Shown: in pieces, positions 41,865 through 50,905 of the stretch
Position numbering within the stretch: position 1 is the stretch's first letter
Layout of the letters: the number at the start of each line of letters is the position of its first letter
Source: Phycisphaerae bacterium
GTDB lineage: Bacteria; Chloroflexota; Anaerolineae; 4572-78; J111
Direction: 5' to 3'
Assembly: GCA_028285035.1 (NCBI GenBank)
Contig: JANQQF010000035.1
Span: 8,290 to 72,289 of the forward strand
DNA length: 64,000 nucleotides
Position numbers and translations under genes: made by a program
Notes under the pieces: model-generated
What the model was told of the DNA's origin: nothing
Databases searched by the model: none
Seen by the model: only the letters and a program-made list of their open reading frames with translations

Positions 41865-42995
41865 TTGAGGCACCAAAATCTAAATATTGCAATGGTTGTC
41901 TGGCATCTGACTCAGGTTGACCTGGACCACATCGGCGGGCTGGAACGACGAACCATCACCGAAGCTGAAGCTTTGGTTGACTATGGGGCCAAGGTATCCC
42001 TCACTGCACCCCGCTTTCGGGGCACTCCGACCAAATTTGCAGCCCGAGCCATTCCACTCCTAAAATTTCTTGGAAACAAAGCCCCGCTCGCCTATTACAG
42101 TCAATTTGTTGCCCGAAATCTCTCAGCCGATATTTATCACGCCCAAAATAGCCCCTTTGTAGCAGCCGTGGCTCCTAAAAAAACGTTAGTACATTTTGGC
42201 AACGAGGTTCAATTTCCAGCTTACAAAAAGCTCAAATCACGTTATCAACGTGCCTATTACGCCTGTGTTTCAGATTACGTCCGACGTTGGTTGTTAGACG
42301 CCTATCCTGATCTACCGGACGATCACGTTCATGTCCTGCATACGGGTGTCGATACCTGCCGCTTTGCCCCTTTGCCGTTAGAAGAGCGTGTTCCTGGTCC
42401 GCTTCGATTTTTATTTGCGGGTCAATGGAACGAGAAAAAAGGACTTTTTACCCTATTAGAGGCAATGCATCATCTAAAACCCTACCAAGACCAATTTGAG
42501 TTGCATTTAGCTGGATCAGCCAAACTATGGCGATCTAAGGGGGATTTACAACAAGCCGAGGCGATGGAGAAGAAAATCAATGAGCAAATTGCCCACTTTC
42601 AAAACATTTGTGTGATCGGCCCGGTCTCGCATCATGATATGCCAGCCCTTTATCGCTCTGTTGATGTGATGATTGTTCCTTCTATTTGGAACGAACCCTT
42701 TGCCAATGTGATTTTAGAAGCCACTGCTTCTGGATTGCCAATTATCGCCTTTGCCGTCGGCGGTAATCCTGAGGTTATCGTTGACAGTCAAACCGGCTGT
42801 TTGGTTGATGACAAAACCCCGAAGGCTTTGGCTGCCGCCATTGCTGGTCTACTTGACCAGGCTGATCAGATTCGATCAATGGGAAATGCAGCCCGGCAGC
42901 GTGCGGTTGAGCACTTCTCTTGGCAGAAACATATGGCGCAATTGTGGGGACTTTATCAAAAAGTCAACCCAGCACTGCCTGATATTGAACTGTAA
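41865..42995 (+). CDS. Glycosyltransferase family 4
   Basis: A 376-residue GT-B enzyme. It starts at a TTG with GGGGAGA about 9 nt upstream; the ATG at 41892 would drop nine residues. C-terminal motifs: LFAGQWNEKKGLFTLLEAM and VPSIWNEPFANVILEATASG, the family region contacting the donor. It is the intact relative of the fragment at 40.6 kb. A GT2 gene follows 12 bp later. Confidence 0.92.
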   Translation: MRHQNLNIAMVVWHLTQVDLDHIGGLERRTITEAEALVDYGAKVSLTAPRFRGTPTKFAARAIPLLKFLGNKAPLAYYSQFVARNLSADIYHAQNSPFVAAVAPKKTLVHFGNEVQFPAYKKLKSRYQRAYYACVSDYVRRWLLDAYPDLPDDHVHVLHTGVDTCRFAPLPLEERVPGPLRFLFAGQWNEKKGLFTLLEAMHHLKPYQDQFELHLAGSAKLWRSKGDLQQAEAMEKKINEQIAHFQNICVIGPVSHHDMPALYRSVDVMIVPSIWNEPFANVILEATASGLPIIAFAVGGNPEVIVDSQTGCLVDDKTPKALAAAIAGLLDQADQIRSMGNAARQRAVEHFSWQKHMAQLWGLYQKVNPALPDIEL

Positions 42996-43007
42996 ACGAT
43001 TAAAAAT

Positions 43008-43991
43008 ATGACCAAACTAAACCTAAGCGTCGTGATCCCAACCCATAATCGAGCGACCTTACTTAAGCAGTGTCTTGAGTCGCTTCAACAGCAGACCATC
43101 CCGTCAGATCACTTCGAGGTCATCGTTATTGACGATGCCTCAACCGACGAGACCCCACAAATGATCGAACAACTCAACCTACCGCCAAGCTATCGGTATG
43201 TGCAACAACCGCATGGTGGTGCGAGTGCCGCTCGTAATCGAGGGGCTGGATTGGCTCAGGGTGAGATTATTCTTTTTTTCGATGACGACGTGGTGGCAAC
43301 CCCAGGCTTATTGGCAGGACATCTCGATGCTCATAAGCAGTGGGGGCGTGGTTCGATATTGGGCTACACGCCTTTTGCTGCGGATTTACCCAACACCTCG
43401 ATTATGGCCTATCATCGTGATCGCTGGGACGGCATCTTTAGTGATGCAATGCGACACGATATGGAACACAACGAGCTCCCCTACTACCACTTTATCACGC
43501 TTAATTTATCGGTGCGCCGCCAGGATTTTGAAACCATTGGTCCATTTAATGATGATTTGGGTGTTGTTTTCGAAGATACTGAACTGGGTCTACGATTTTT
43601 TCGGGCAGGCATTTCGTTACACTTCTGTAAAGCGGCCCAAGCTTGGCATCGACCTAAGCTCGATGCGACCTCCCTTACCCAACGTCAGGAAAACTATGGT
43701 TTTCGGGCTGGACAGTACTATCTGCATCATCCTGATGACGAAGCCATGAATGCTTCCATCAATGTTGATTATGTGCTTAATGGCACGCGAGAGGGAGCGA
43801 AATTATCCCTTCGTCAGCAGCTACGCCATCAATTCGATCAGCCTTGGCTCAACGCAGGTTTGCTTTTTGTAGTGAGGTATTTTGGGCAGCAATTACCTGC
43901 AAATTTGCGAAACTATATGTGCAACAAAATCAAGTGGTATCACTATAGTCAAGGCTTCAAACGAGCTTTGGCTGAGTCTAAACAGAGATGA
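43008..43991 (+). CDS. Glycosyltransferase family 2
   Basis: A 327-residue GT-A glycosyltransferase with LSVVIPTHNRATLLKQCLES, VIDDASTDET, and the metal/donor motif ILFFDDDVV. The acceptor-side region has VVFEDTELGLRFFRAG. It probably acts on the cytoplasmic face of the membrane. The stop is 3 bp ahead of the SGNH gene's ATG. Confidence 0.93.
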   Translation: MTKLNLSVVIPTHNRATLLKQCLESLQQQTIPSDHFEVIVIDDASTDETPQMIEQLNLPPSYRYVQQPHGGASAARNRGAGLAQGEIILFFDDDVVATPGLLAGHLDAHKQWGRGSILGYTPFAADLPNTSIMAYHRDRWDGIFSDAMRHDMEHNELPYYHFITLNLSVRRQDFETIGPFNDDLGVVFEDTELGLRFFRAGISLHFCKAAQAWHRPKLDATSLTQRQENYGFRAGQYYLHHPDDEAMNASINVDYVLNGTREGAKLSLRQQLRHQFDQPWLNAGLLFVVRYFGQQLPANLRNYMCNKIKWYHYSQGFKRALAESKQR

Positions 43992-43994
43992 GGG

Positions 43995-45281
43995 ATGTCA
44001 AAAAACATTGATGAGCAGGTCAATATGCAGCCTTCGACACCTGTGAAGGTAGGTCGAAAAAAACAACTTCTAGCCAATGTAACGTTATCATTACTGAGTC
44101 TAGGTCTTTCACTGTTTTTTGCCGAAGTAGCCCTTCGGGCAATCTTGATAATGGATAGTGGCACTTCATTTCAGTATCGTATTCCTCATCCAATATTTGG
44201 CTGGGTGCTGGAGGCAAATACCAGTTATGTTAATCGTTTGCCTGAAGCTGATGTGCCAGTTTCGTACAACTCAGGGGGCTGGCGTGACGTTGAACATAAC
44301 TATGAAAACCCAGATGACGTTTACCGTATCTTGATCCTCGGCGACTCCTTCATGGAGGCTTACTCGGTAACGTTAGCGGAGTCTTTACCTCGTCAGCTTG
44401 AAACTCTTGTTAGCACGTCAGGATCCCAGATTGAGGTTATAAATTTAGGGGTAGGCGGCTATGGTACCCTTCAACAATATTTGGTGTTTCAGGAAATCGG
44501 ACGACAGTATGAACCAGATTTAGTTTTACTTGGCTTCACTCTCGGTAATGATGTTAGAAATAATAGCCTTGAACTTGAGAAGATCATTGGAACAGATCTG
44601 TTTAGAACCGATAGCCGTCCTTATCTTGATCCTGCTTCAACTGAGGAATGGCAGATTACCCGAGTGGGTTTTGCTGGGGCTCACCAGCGTTATACGGCCG
44701 CCAAGGATTACCAACAAACATTTCGATATAAGGTGAAAGAGCAATTTTTATTATTAAATCTCATCAGTAATTCCACGACATGGAAAGATTTTCGAGCGTT
44801 CTCAAGAGGCGATCAAGTCGATGAGTCTCAACAACCTCCACCAGCCAATGATGTTAAATTAGATATTGCCCTCAGCGGCGTGCACTATTGTGATGAACCG
44901 TCTGAATATACGCGTGCTTGGCAGACAACCGCCCGAATTTTAGCTCAACTTAAGCAGGATGTTGAGGCAATTGATAGCAAACTTGTGGTATTCTCGGTAC
45001 CAGCCCTACAGGAGGTCATCGAACCAAACATTGAACCTTCAACAAACGATTTGCTCTGTATGGCAGACGCACCGGGCTACGATCGTTTGAAACAAATTCT
45101 GGGAGATTTCGAGATTGATTACATTGACCTTTTGCCAACATTCAGACGCATTTCAAGCGAGAACGATGTCAACCTTTTTCGAGCCAGTGATAAACATTGG
45201 AATCCAGCCGGTCACTTATTGGCTAGTGAGATAGTGGTTTCCGCCCTGACTCAAAGGGGATATCTGCCACAACCTGAATGA
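43995..45281 (+). CDS. Membrane-anchored SGNH/GDSL-like hydrolase
   Basis: A 428-residue protein with one N-terminal membrane segment (about residues 27-52) and an SGNH-type domain. GDSF (Ser118) in RILILGDSFMEAYS is block I, NLGVGGYGTLQQYL block II, LGFTLGNDVRNNS block III, and DKHWNPAGH block V with the catalytic Asp and His. Such domains in glycan loci act as extracytoplasmic O-acetyltransferases or esterases, so acetylation or deacetylation of the exported polymer is likely. No acyltransferase-3 or MBOAT partner is seen here. Confidence 0.88.
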   Translation: MSKNIDEQVNMQPSTPVKVGRKKQLLANVTLSLLSLGLSLFFAEVALRAILIMDSGTSFQYRIPHPIFGWVLEANTSYVNRLPEADVPVSYNSGGWRDVEHNYENPDDVYRILILGDSFMEAYSVTLAESLPRQLETLVSTSGSQIEVINLGVGGYGTLQQYLVFQEIGRQYEPDLVLLGFTLGNDVRNNSLELEKIIGTDLFRTDSRPYLDPASTEEWQITRVGFAGAHQRYTAAKDYQQTFRYKVKEQFLLLNLISNSTTWKDFRAFSRGDQVDESQQPPPANDVKLDIALSGVHYCDEPSEYTRAWQTTARILAQLKQDVEAIDSKLVVFSVPALQEVIEPNIEPSTNDLLCMADAPGYDRLKQILGDFEIDYIDLLPTFRRISSENDVNLFRASDKHWNPAGHLLASEIVVSALTQRGYLPQPE

Positions 45282-45303
45282 GATTGTTGAAGGAGTATCA
45301 TTG

Positions 45304-46395
45304 ATGAGGATTGGCTTTGATGCCCGGATTTTATATGGCGTACGGCGCGGGATGTGGCGTTACACCCACACCTTGCTTGAGACTTTAATTGAACTGGCCC
45401 CACAACACCACTACATCTTGTACTCAGACCGCGAATTACCGATTGAGTTTGGCGACCATCCTAACCTTGAAATTCGATTGCTTTCCCCGCAACGATTATG
45501 GGCCAACACTGCTTTACCCCGGGCTACGAAAGCAGATGACCTTGATTTAATACACTTTCCCAGTAATACCTGCTGGGCACGAGCTGCTTGCCCGACCGTA
45601 GTCACACTGCATGATGTTAATCCGTTGCTTGACGCCCGCTTTGGCTGGCGTAATCGGTTGCTTTACCTTGGTTATTTGACGATGATGAGTCTAGCTGCTC
45701 GACAAATCATTACGGTCTCACACGCCAGTCGTCACATCATCCAAAGATATTGTCCGCCGTTAGCAGGACGACTGACCACTATTCACAATGGTCTTAGCGA
45801 ACCGTATGCATCTGGGGTTAACCTCGACCCGTTGCCATGGGCTGAAGTCCCCACTCTGCTCTTCGTTGGTGGTTGCGATCCCAACAAAAACCTGTTGATG
45901 GTGATTCGGGCCTTGGCTGCCTTGAAACCGACCATCCCGTCGGGGCTATATTTACGGATCGTTGGCGATTGTTCCGAGACGGCCTACCAGGCTCAAATCC
46001 AGGCTGAAATCAAAACACATCAGCTTGAGGATTGCATTCAATGGTTGGGGCGCATCGATGATGCGACCTTGCTCAAAGAATATCAGCAAGCGACTGTCTT
46101 TGTATTTCCTTCTTTCCGGGAGGGGTTTGGCTTCCCTGTTCTTGAGGCGATGGCTTGTGGCACGCCAGTTATTGCCGGGAATACCACATCTTTACCAGAG
46201 ATCATTGGCGAGGCTGGCTTGCTAGTTGATCCAAATGAGGTGGATGATTTGACCCAAGCTTTACAAACGGTTTTGCTTGATCGTCAAGTGGCACAATCCT
46301 TAGCAACACAGGGAAAGAAACAGGCCCAACGGTTTACTTGGTCGGAAGCGGCCCGACAGACGCTCGCCGTTTATCAAATTGAGATGAGCCGGTAA
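45304..46395 (+). CDS. Glycosyltransferase family 4 (mannosyltransferase-like)
   Basis: A 363-residue GT-B enzyme starting MRIGFDARILYGVRRGMWRY, the form seen in many GT4 mannosyl/rhamnosyl transferases. Other motifs: FVGGCDPNKNLLMVIRAL and FVFPSFREGFGFPVLEAMA. AAGGAG lies about 9 nt before the ATG at 45304; a TTG one codon earlier is less likely. The sugar specificity is an inference only. Confidence 0.92.
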   Translation: MRIGFDARILYGVRRGMWRYTHTLLETLIELAPQHHYILYSDRELPIEFGDHPNLEIRLLSPQRLWANTALPRATKADDLDLIHFPSNTCWARAACPTVVTLHDVNPLLDARFGWRNRLLYLGYLTMMSLAARQIITVSHASRHIIQRYCPPLAGRLTTIHNGLSEPYASGVNLDPLPWAEVPTLLFVGGCDPNKNLLMVIRALAALKPTIPSGLYLRIVGDCSETAYQAQIQAEIKTHQLEDCIQWLGRIDDATLLKEYQQATVFVFPSFREGFGFPVLEAMACGTPVIAGNTTSLPEIIGEAGLLVDPNEVDDLTQALQTVLLDRQVAQSLATQGKKQAQRFTWSEAARQTLAVYQIEMSR

Positions 46396-46413
46396 GCATT
46401 AGAGGCGGATCAG

Positions 46414-47295
46414 ATGAAGCAAACGATGATGGAAAAACTCGATTACTTTTATGATGGAAGTTACCGCTTTATATATGGTCATTTTGGGGCTCTATTGATT
46501 AACTTATCGCATGGTTATCGCCGAGGCCAATCGCCGATTATTGTTTATTCAATGCCGAAGGTTGGTTCAACTTCAATGCAGACCTCCCTCTTAAAACACA
46601 GAATTTGGTCTTATCAGGTTCATCAAATCCAGGATGTTTCAGTTTACCCATATAAGATCAAATATCCAGTTGATATGAAGTTTTATCGACGTTGGATCAG
46701 AGCTTGGCGGCTCCAGCATAGATATTGGACGGCAAAAGGGTTGGATGAAAAATTTATTAAGCCGAAACGTTTCACGAAGATCATCACCCTGGTGAGGGAT
46801 CCGATCACGCGTAACATGTCAAAATTTTTTGACGACCCCTGGCGTTTGGTAGATGGCCAAGATGTGGGAACTTTAAGCCAGGATAAGCTGATTGATTTGT
46901 TTTTGAATAAACACAATCATCAGGGGGTCTTTAAATGGTTTGATCGAGAGTTTAAAGCAGGATTAGGTATTGATGTTTATCAATACCCCTTTCCTTATGA
47001 GCAAGGCTATCAAAGAATCAAACAAGACTGCTTTGACGTTTTAGTCCTTAGGGTGGAATTAGATGACGCGCTAAAGGAAAAAGCCATTGCTGATTTTTTG
47101 GATATTCCTACATTTAACCTCACTCGTAAATATGAAGGTGAAACACGAGTTCACGGCCCCCGCTATCGCGAGTTTAAGGAAAAGATCAGGCTGCCCCAAA
47201 GCTATCTTGATATGATGTGTGACGCTAAATATACCCGCCATTTTTACAGTTCAGACGAAATTGAACAAATGCGTCAAAGGTGGTCGAGAGATTAA
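46414..47295 (+). CDS. Putative capsular polysaccharide synthesis protein, sulfotransferase-like (paralogue 3)
   Basis: A 293-residue member of the same family as 33251 and 37464 but clearly more distant, with a longer N-terminus. The putative 5'-phosphosulfate loop is YSMPKVGSTSMQTSLL (about residues 45-60) and the putative 3'-phosphate motif is KIITLVRDPITRNMSKFF. The family landmarks GIDVYQYPFPYEQGY and KYTRHFYSSDEIEQM near the end are well kept. Its Pro-Lys before the Gly-Ser loop is closer to classical sulfotransferases than in the other two paralogues. Confidence 0.85.
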   Translation: MKQTMMEKLDYFYDGSYRFIYGHFGALLINLSHGYRRGQSPIIVYSMPKVGSTSMQTSLLKHRIWSYQVHQIQDVSVYPYKIKYPVDMKFYRRWIRAWRLQHRYWTAKGLDEKFIKPKRFTKIITLVRDPITRNMSKFFDDPWRLVDGQDVGTLSQDKLIDLFLNKHNHQGVFKWFDREFKAGLGIDVYQYPFPYEQGYQRIKQDCFDVLVLRVELDDALKEKAIADFLDIPTFNLTRKYEGETRVHGPRYREFKEKIRLPQSYLDMMCDAKYTRHFYSSDEIEQMRQRWSRD

Positions 47296-47320
47296 GAATT
47301 AATACCAATAGACTCATGAT

Positions 47321-48265
47321 ATGAATGCACCCAAGCTATCAATTATTATTATCAGTTACAATGTTTGTGAATTGTTGGACCAATGTTTGGCCTCTGTGCA
47401 AGCGACGCAAGAGGGCCTATCGCTTGAGATCATCGTTGTTGACAACAAATCACAAGATCAGACGTTGACGGTGATTCCACAAAAATATCCTGAGATTCGC
47501 TACATCTTTAATGAGGAGAATTTGGGCTTTGCCAAGGCAAATAATCAAGCTTTGGCGATTGCTAGGGGCGAATATGTGTTGTTACTCAACCCCGATACAA
47601 TCGTTCTCTCTGGTGCCTTGAAGACAATGATCGAACGGCTTGATGCGCTTTCAGATTGTGCTGTGGTTGGGGCAAAGCTCCTTAATCCGGACCGAAGCTT
47701 ACAACCATCGTGTCGAAGCTTTCCTAATCTAATTAATACGATTGTTTATAGCTTTTTAGGGTACCGTTGGCTGCCGCAACTCTCAAATCCACCGAGCAAG
47801 CTATTGGAAATCTGGAGCCACGATCGCGAAATGAGGGTTGATTATCTGATTGGGGCTGCCTTCATGATTAAAGGCACAGTCTTAGATAAAATCGGCTACT
47901 TAGATGAGAACTTTTTCTTTTATGGTGAAGAAAAAGATTGGTGTTACCGTGCGACTCTGGCTGGGTACAAAATCTATTTCTGCCCTAATGCATTGGTTAT
48001 TCATTTTGGCGGGCAAAGTTCCCAACAGGTCTCTTTATTCGCTCTAAAAGAGCTTTACAAAAACTATGAACTTTTTTTGAATAAACATTACGCCCCGGTT
48101 TATGCCTTGGTGTTAATCATTATTTTGCGAACCGGATTACTGACAAAAGCGGCGATTTTTAGAGCGCTGAGTGTGGTCAAATTAAAACAACGACAAAACC
48201 TTCGACAAAAGGCGGCTGCTCACTTTACAGTTTTTAAGCAGCAAGTTTTAGGTGAGGTCAAATAG
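47321..48265 (+). CDS. Glycosyltransferase family 2 (WbbL rhamnosyltransferase-like)
   Basis: A 314-residue GT-A enzyme. LSIIIISYNVCELLDQCLAS, VVDNKSQDQT, LLNPDTIV and the distinctive FFFYGEEKDWCYRATLAGY match WbbL-like GT2 proteins, many of which transfer rhamnose. The C-terminus has a hydrophobic helix near residues 260-275. The following GT4 start lies 10 bp after its stop. The rhamnose assignment is by resemblance only; no rml genes are in the window. Confidence 0.92.
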   Translation: MNAPKLSIIIISYNVCELLDQCLASVQATQEGLSLEIIVVDNKSQDQTLTVIPQKYPEIRYIFNEENLGFAKANNQALAIARGEYVLLLNPDTIVLSGALKTMIERLDALSDCAVVGAKLLNPDRSLQPSCRSFPNLINTIVYSFLGYRWLPQLSNPPSKLLEIWSHDREMRVDYLIGAAFMIKGTVLDKIGYLDENFFFYGEEKDWCYRATLAGYKIYFCPNALVIHFGGQSSQQVSLFALKELYKNYELFLNKHYAPVYALVLIIILRTGLLTKAAIFRALSVVKLKQRQNLRQKAAAHFTVFKQQVLGEVK

Positions 48266-48275
48266 GATACTAACT

Positions 48276-49460
48276 ATGATTACAAACCACAGTTTTATCT
48301 GCTTCGGTGAAGATATTGGGACCACGGTCATGAGCAAGCATCACTTTATGCGTCATTTGTCGAAGCAAAATACAGTCCTCTACGTTGAGTCGATTGGGGT
48401 GCGACGTCCACAGTTATCTCGGCACGATGCCAAACGCATCGTGAAAAAGATTAAACGCTGGATACGAGGCTGTCGGAAAATTGAGCCGAATTTTTATGCC
48501 CTTTCGCCAGTGGTCATCCCCTTACATCATGTTCCCCTCATCAAAAAGGTTAACCAGATTTTGCTCAAAGGCCAATTGAGGTTTTGGCAGTGGTGGCTCA
48601 AGATGAACAATCTGATTTTGTGGATTGGTCTGCCCACCGCCAAGGCTGTAGTGGGGGCGATGAACGAGCAATTAGTAGTCTATCACTGCGCCGATAAACT
48701 GACCGCCTATGTTTCACCCGAAGAACGTGCCCCCCTAGAGATGATGCACCAAGAGATGTTGGACAAGGCTGATGTGACTATCACCCCATCACAGTCATTT
48801 CAACAGGAGATGGCCCCACTAACCAAAGCTTGTTATTACTTGCCCCACGGGGTGGATCACGACCATTTCGGTACAACTCAAGATCCTGACCTCCCAATTG
48901 CCAGTGATATTCAAGCCATTCCAGGACCAATTATCGGTTTCTACGGCACGATTGATACGCGTTGGGTTGATTTCAAAATGTTGTTCCAAATCGCAACAAC
49001 CCGACCAGAGTGGTCTTTTGTTTTAATTGGGCCAACCGAACATTCGCGTGAGTCACACCAGCTTGAGCGACTATCCAACATCCATTTTTTAGGCCCCCGT
49101 CCCTATTCTGACTTGCCCACGTATACCAAAGCATTTGATGTCTGTATGTTGCCCAAAACGCAAACCAGTTTGACTGCCTCCTCCAGCCCTTTGAAATTGC
49201 GCGAATATCTGGCCACGGGGAAGCCCATCGTAACCACACTAGAGCCGGATGGACCCCTAGCCTCACTCGTTTACGTGGCTAAAACGGCCCAAGACTTCGA
49301 GGTGGGGATTGAGGCGTGTCTTCAAAGCGATACGGCTGAGGCCCGTCAAGCCCGCATGGACTCAATGCAAATTCATAGCTGGAAACAGCGCACTGAGCAA
49401 TTGTCGCAAATTTTGTTGGATACCTTGGCAAAGCCATCAACAAATGGCACAATGAATTAA
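48276..49460 (+). CDS. Glycosyltransferase family 4-like protein
   Basis: A 394-residue GT-B type glycosyltransferase. The N-terminus ICFGEDIGTTVMSKHHFMR is usual for this subgroup, followed by VVYHCADKLTAY and the C-terminal IGFYGTIDTRWVDF and LKLREYLATGKPIVTT. The ATG at 48276 is chosen, giving MITNHSF. An upstream TTG-type start at 48252 would overlap the preceding gene. Donor and acceptor are unknown. Confidence 0.88.
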   Translation: MITNHSFICFGEDIGTTVMSKHHFMRHLSKQNTVLYVESIGVRRPQLSRHDAKRIVKKIKRWIRGCRKIEPNFYALSPVVIPLHHVPLIKKVNQILLKGQLRFWQWWLKMNNLILWIGLPTAKAVVGAMNEQLVVYHCADKLTAYVSPEERAPLEMMHQEMLDKADVTITPSQSFQQEMAPLTKACYYLPHGVDHDHFGTTQDPDLPIASDIQAIPGPIIGFYGTIDTRWVDFKMLFQIATTRPEWSFVLIGPTEHSRESHQLERLSNIHFLGPRPYSDLPTYTKAFDVCMLPKTQTSLTASSSPLKLREYLATGKPIVTTLEPDGPLASLVYVAKTAQDFEVGIEACLQSDTAEARQARMDSMQIHSWKQRTEQLSQILLDTLAKPSTNGTMN

Positions 49461-49480
49461 ATACCCAATGAGAAATTCAA

Positions 49481-50902
49481 ATGACCAAAACCCTTAATCT
49501 GCAAATCATTGCGGTTACTGGCAGTTTAGCCGGTGCCCTCCTGATTGGCCTATCCGTGCAACTCATTCCCTCTACCTTCCTGCTGATTGGTCTGGCGGGT
49601 GTCATTGGTGGGGTGATTTTGCTACAACGCCCCATCTATGGCTTGTATGCCGTGATGGTCAGCCAATTGGCCTTTGTTGGTGGGGTGGCCGATGTGACTT
49701 TAACCAAAATGGGTACCTTTGCCCTGACCGCCGCGATTTTAGGCTTTGCTGTGCTTTGGGCCATCAATCTGCGAGAGATTGACTGGAAAACTGAACGAAG
49801 CTGGCTCATTCCGCTGCTTGTCTTTTTGGGCTGGTGTGGTTTTAATGTGACCGTCGCCCTTAGTCAAAATGTACCAATCACCACGTATTTGCGTGAATTA
49901 TTCCCCCTCCTGAATTATGGCCTGATTTTAGCGGCTTTTGTCTGGGTACGGACCACACGGCAATTGAAACAAACCCTAATCATTGTCGGTGGGGTTATTT
50001 TATTGATTGTAGCGCGTGACCTTTTGTTCAATCTAAGAAGCTCCGCGCTCGGCGGCATCTACAACCTCATTGTGTTTATCTTCCTCTCACCCGGCTCCAT
50101 TTTTTACAGCATTCTGGGGCTACTGTTTGGTCTACTGGCAATCCAGTCTGGGGTAGATTGGCGATTACGATTGATTATGGCTGGGGCCGGGGTTGTTAGT
50201 CTCGGCGCGATTTTCTTATCAGGGACTCGCGGGTTTTGGTTAGGTGCGGTCTTTGCAATATTAATTTGGTTCCGTCTTCGGCCTAGACTTGGCGCTCAAT
50301 CGCTATTACTCAACTTAATGATTTTTACCTTTGGCGGGGCTTTTTTGTTGGTGATGGGGAGCGTCTTTTTTCCTTCGATTGGACAAATCGAACTGCTGCG
50401 AGGGGACTTGGTTGTGGAGCGAGTCGCCCTGCTGGATCCAGATGCGATTGCAGAGGATCGTTCGGTCCTCTTGCGTATTAGCGAAACAGAAATTGCTCTC
50501 ACTGAGGCAATCAAAAGTCCGATTTTTGGCCGAGGCTTAGGCTTTGAATTTACCAGCCCTCACTACTCAGTTGAGGGGGAGATTACCCGTGGTTATGTTC
50601 ATAACTTTTATGTGTTTGTATACCTGAAATTAGGCTTGATCGGTTTAGGGATTTATCTGTGGCTATTTATCGCGCTGTATCGTCAATTATGGCATATTCG
50701 TCAGCAACAACACGATTGGAATAGCACCTTTTTAGCAACGGCTTTGCTGGTTGCCCTATTGATTACAGCACTCATTTCAGTGTCAAGTGCTTACTTAAAC
50801 GCCACTCCCACCACATTAGCGATTGGTATTCTGCTCGGTGCCTGCTTTGGCGCAGCCCACCATCAAAAAATGGCTCGAACGGCAAAGGCGGTAACTGGAT
50901 AA
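49481..50902 (+). CDS. O-antigen ligase/polymerase-like membrane protein (first)
   Basis: A 473-residue integral membrane protein with about ten to twelve helices and a large extracytoplasmic loop before the C-terminal helices (GRGLGFEFTSPHYSVEGE, then GYVHNFYVFVYLKLG). The H-N-x-x region after a loop is characteristic of Wzy/WaaL-type proteins, which polymerise or ligate lipid-linked glycans. With Wzx present, a Wzy polymerase role is likely. A second member is at 56147. Confidence 0.88.
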   Translation: MTKTLNLQIIAVTGSLAGALLIGLSVQLIPSTFLLIGLAGVIGGVILLQRPIYGLYAVMVSQLAFVGGVADVTLTKMGTFALTAAILGFAVLWAINLREIDWKTERSWLIPLLVFLGWCGFNVTVALSQNVPITTYLRELFPLLNYGLILAAFVWVRTTRQLKQTLIIVGGVILLIVARDLLFNLRSSALGGIYNLIVFIFLSPGSIFYSILGLLFGLLAIQSGVDWRLRLIMAGAGVVSLGAIFLSGTRGFWLGAVFAILIWFRLRPRLGAQSLLLNLMIFTFGGAFLLVMGSVFFPSIGQIELLRGDLVVERVALLDPDAIAEDRSVLLRISETEIALTEAIKSPIFGRGLGFEFTSPHYSVEGEITRGYVHNFYVFVYLKLGLIGLGIYLWLFIALYRQLWHIRQQQHDWNSTFLATALLVALLITALISVSSAYLNATPTTLAIGILLGACFGAAHHQKMARTAKAVTG

Positions 50903-50905
50903 GTA

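Noticed and set aside
43949..44217. Minus-strand small frames over the SGNH gene start
   Set aside because: Antisense to a strong CDS start and membrane segment; no independent coding signal.
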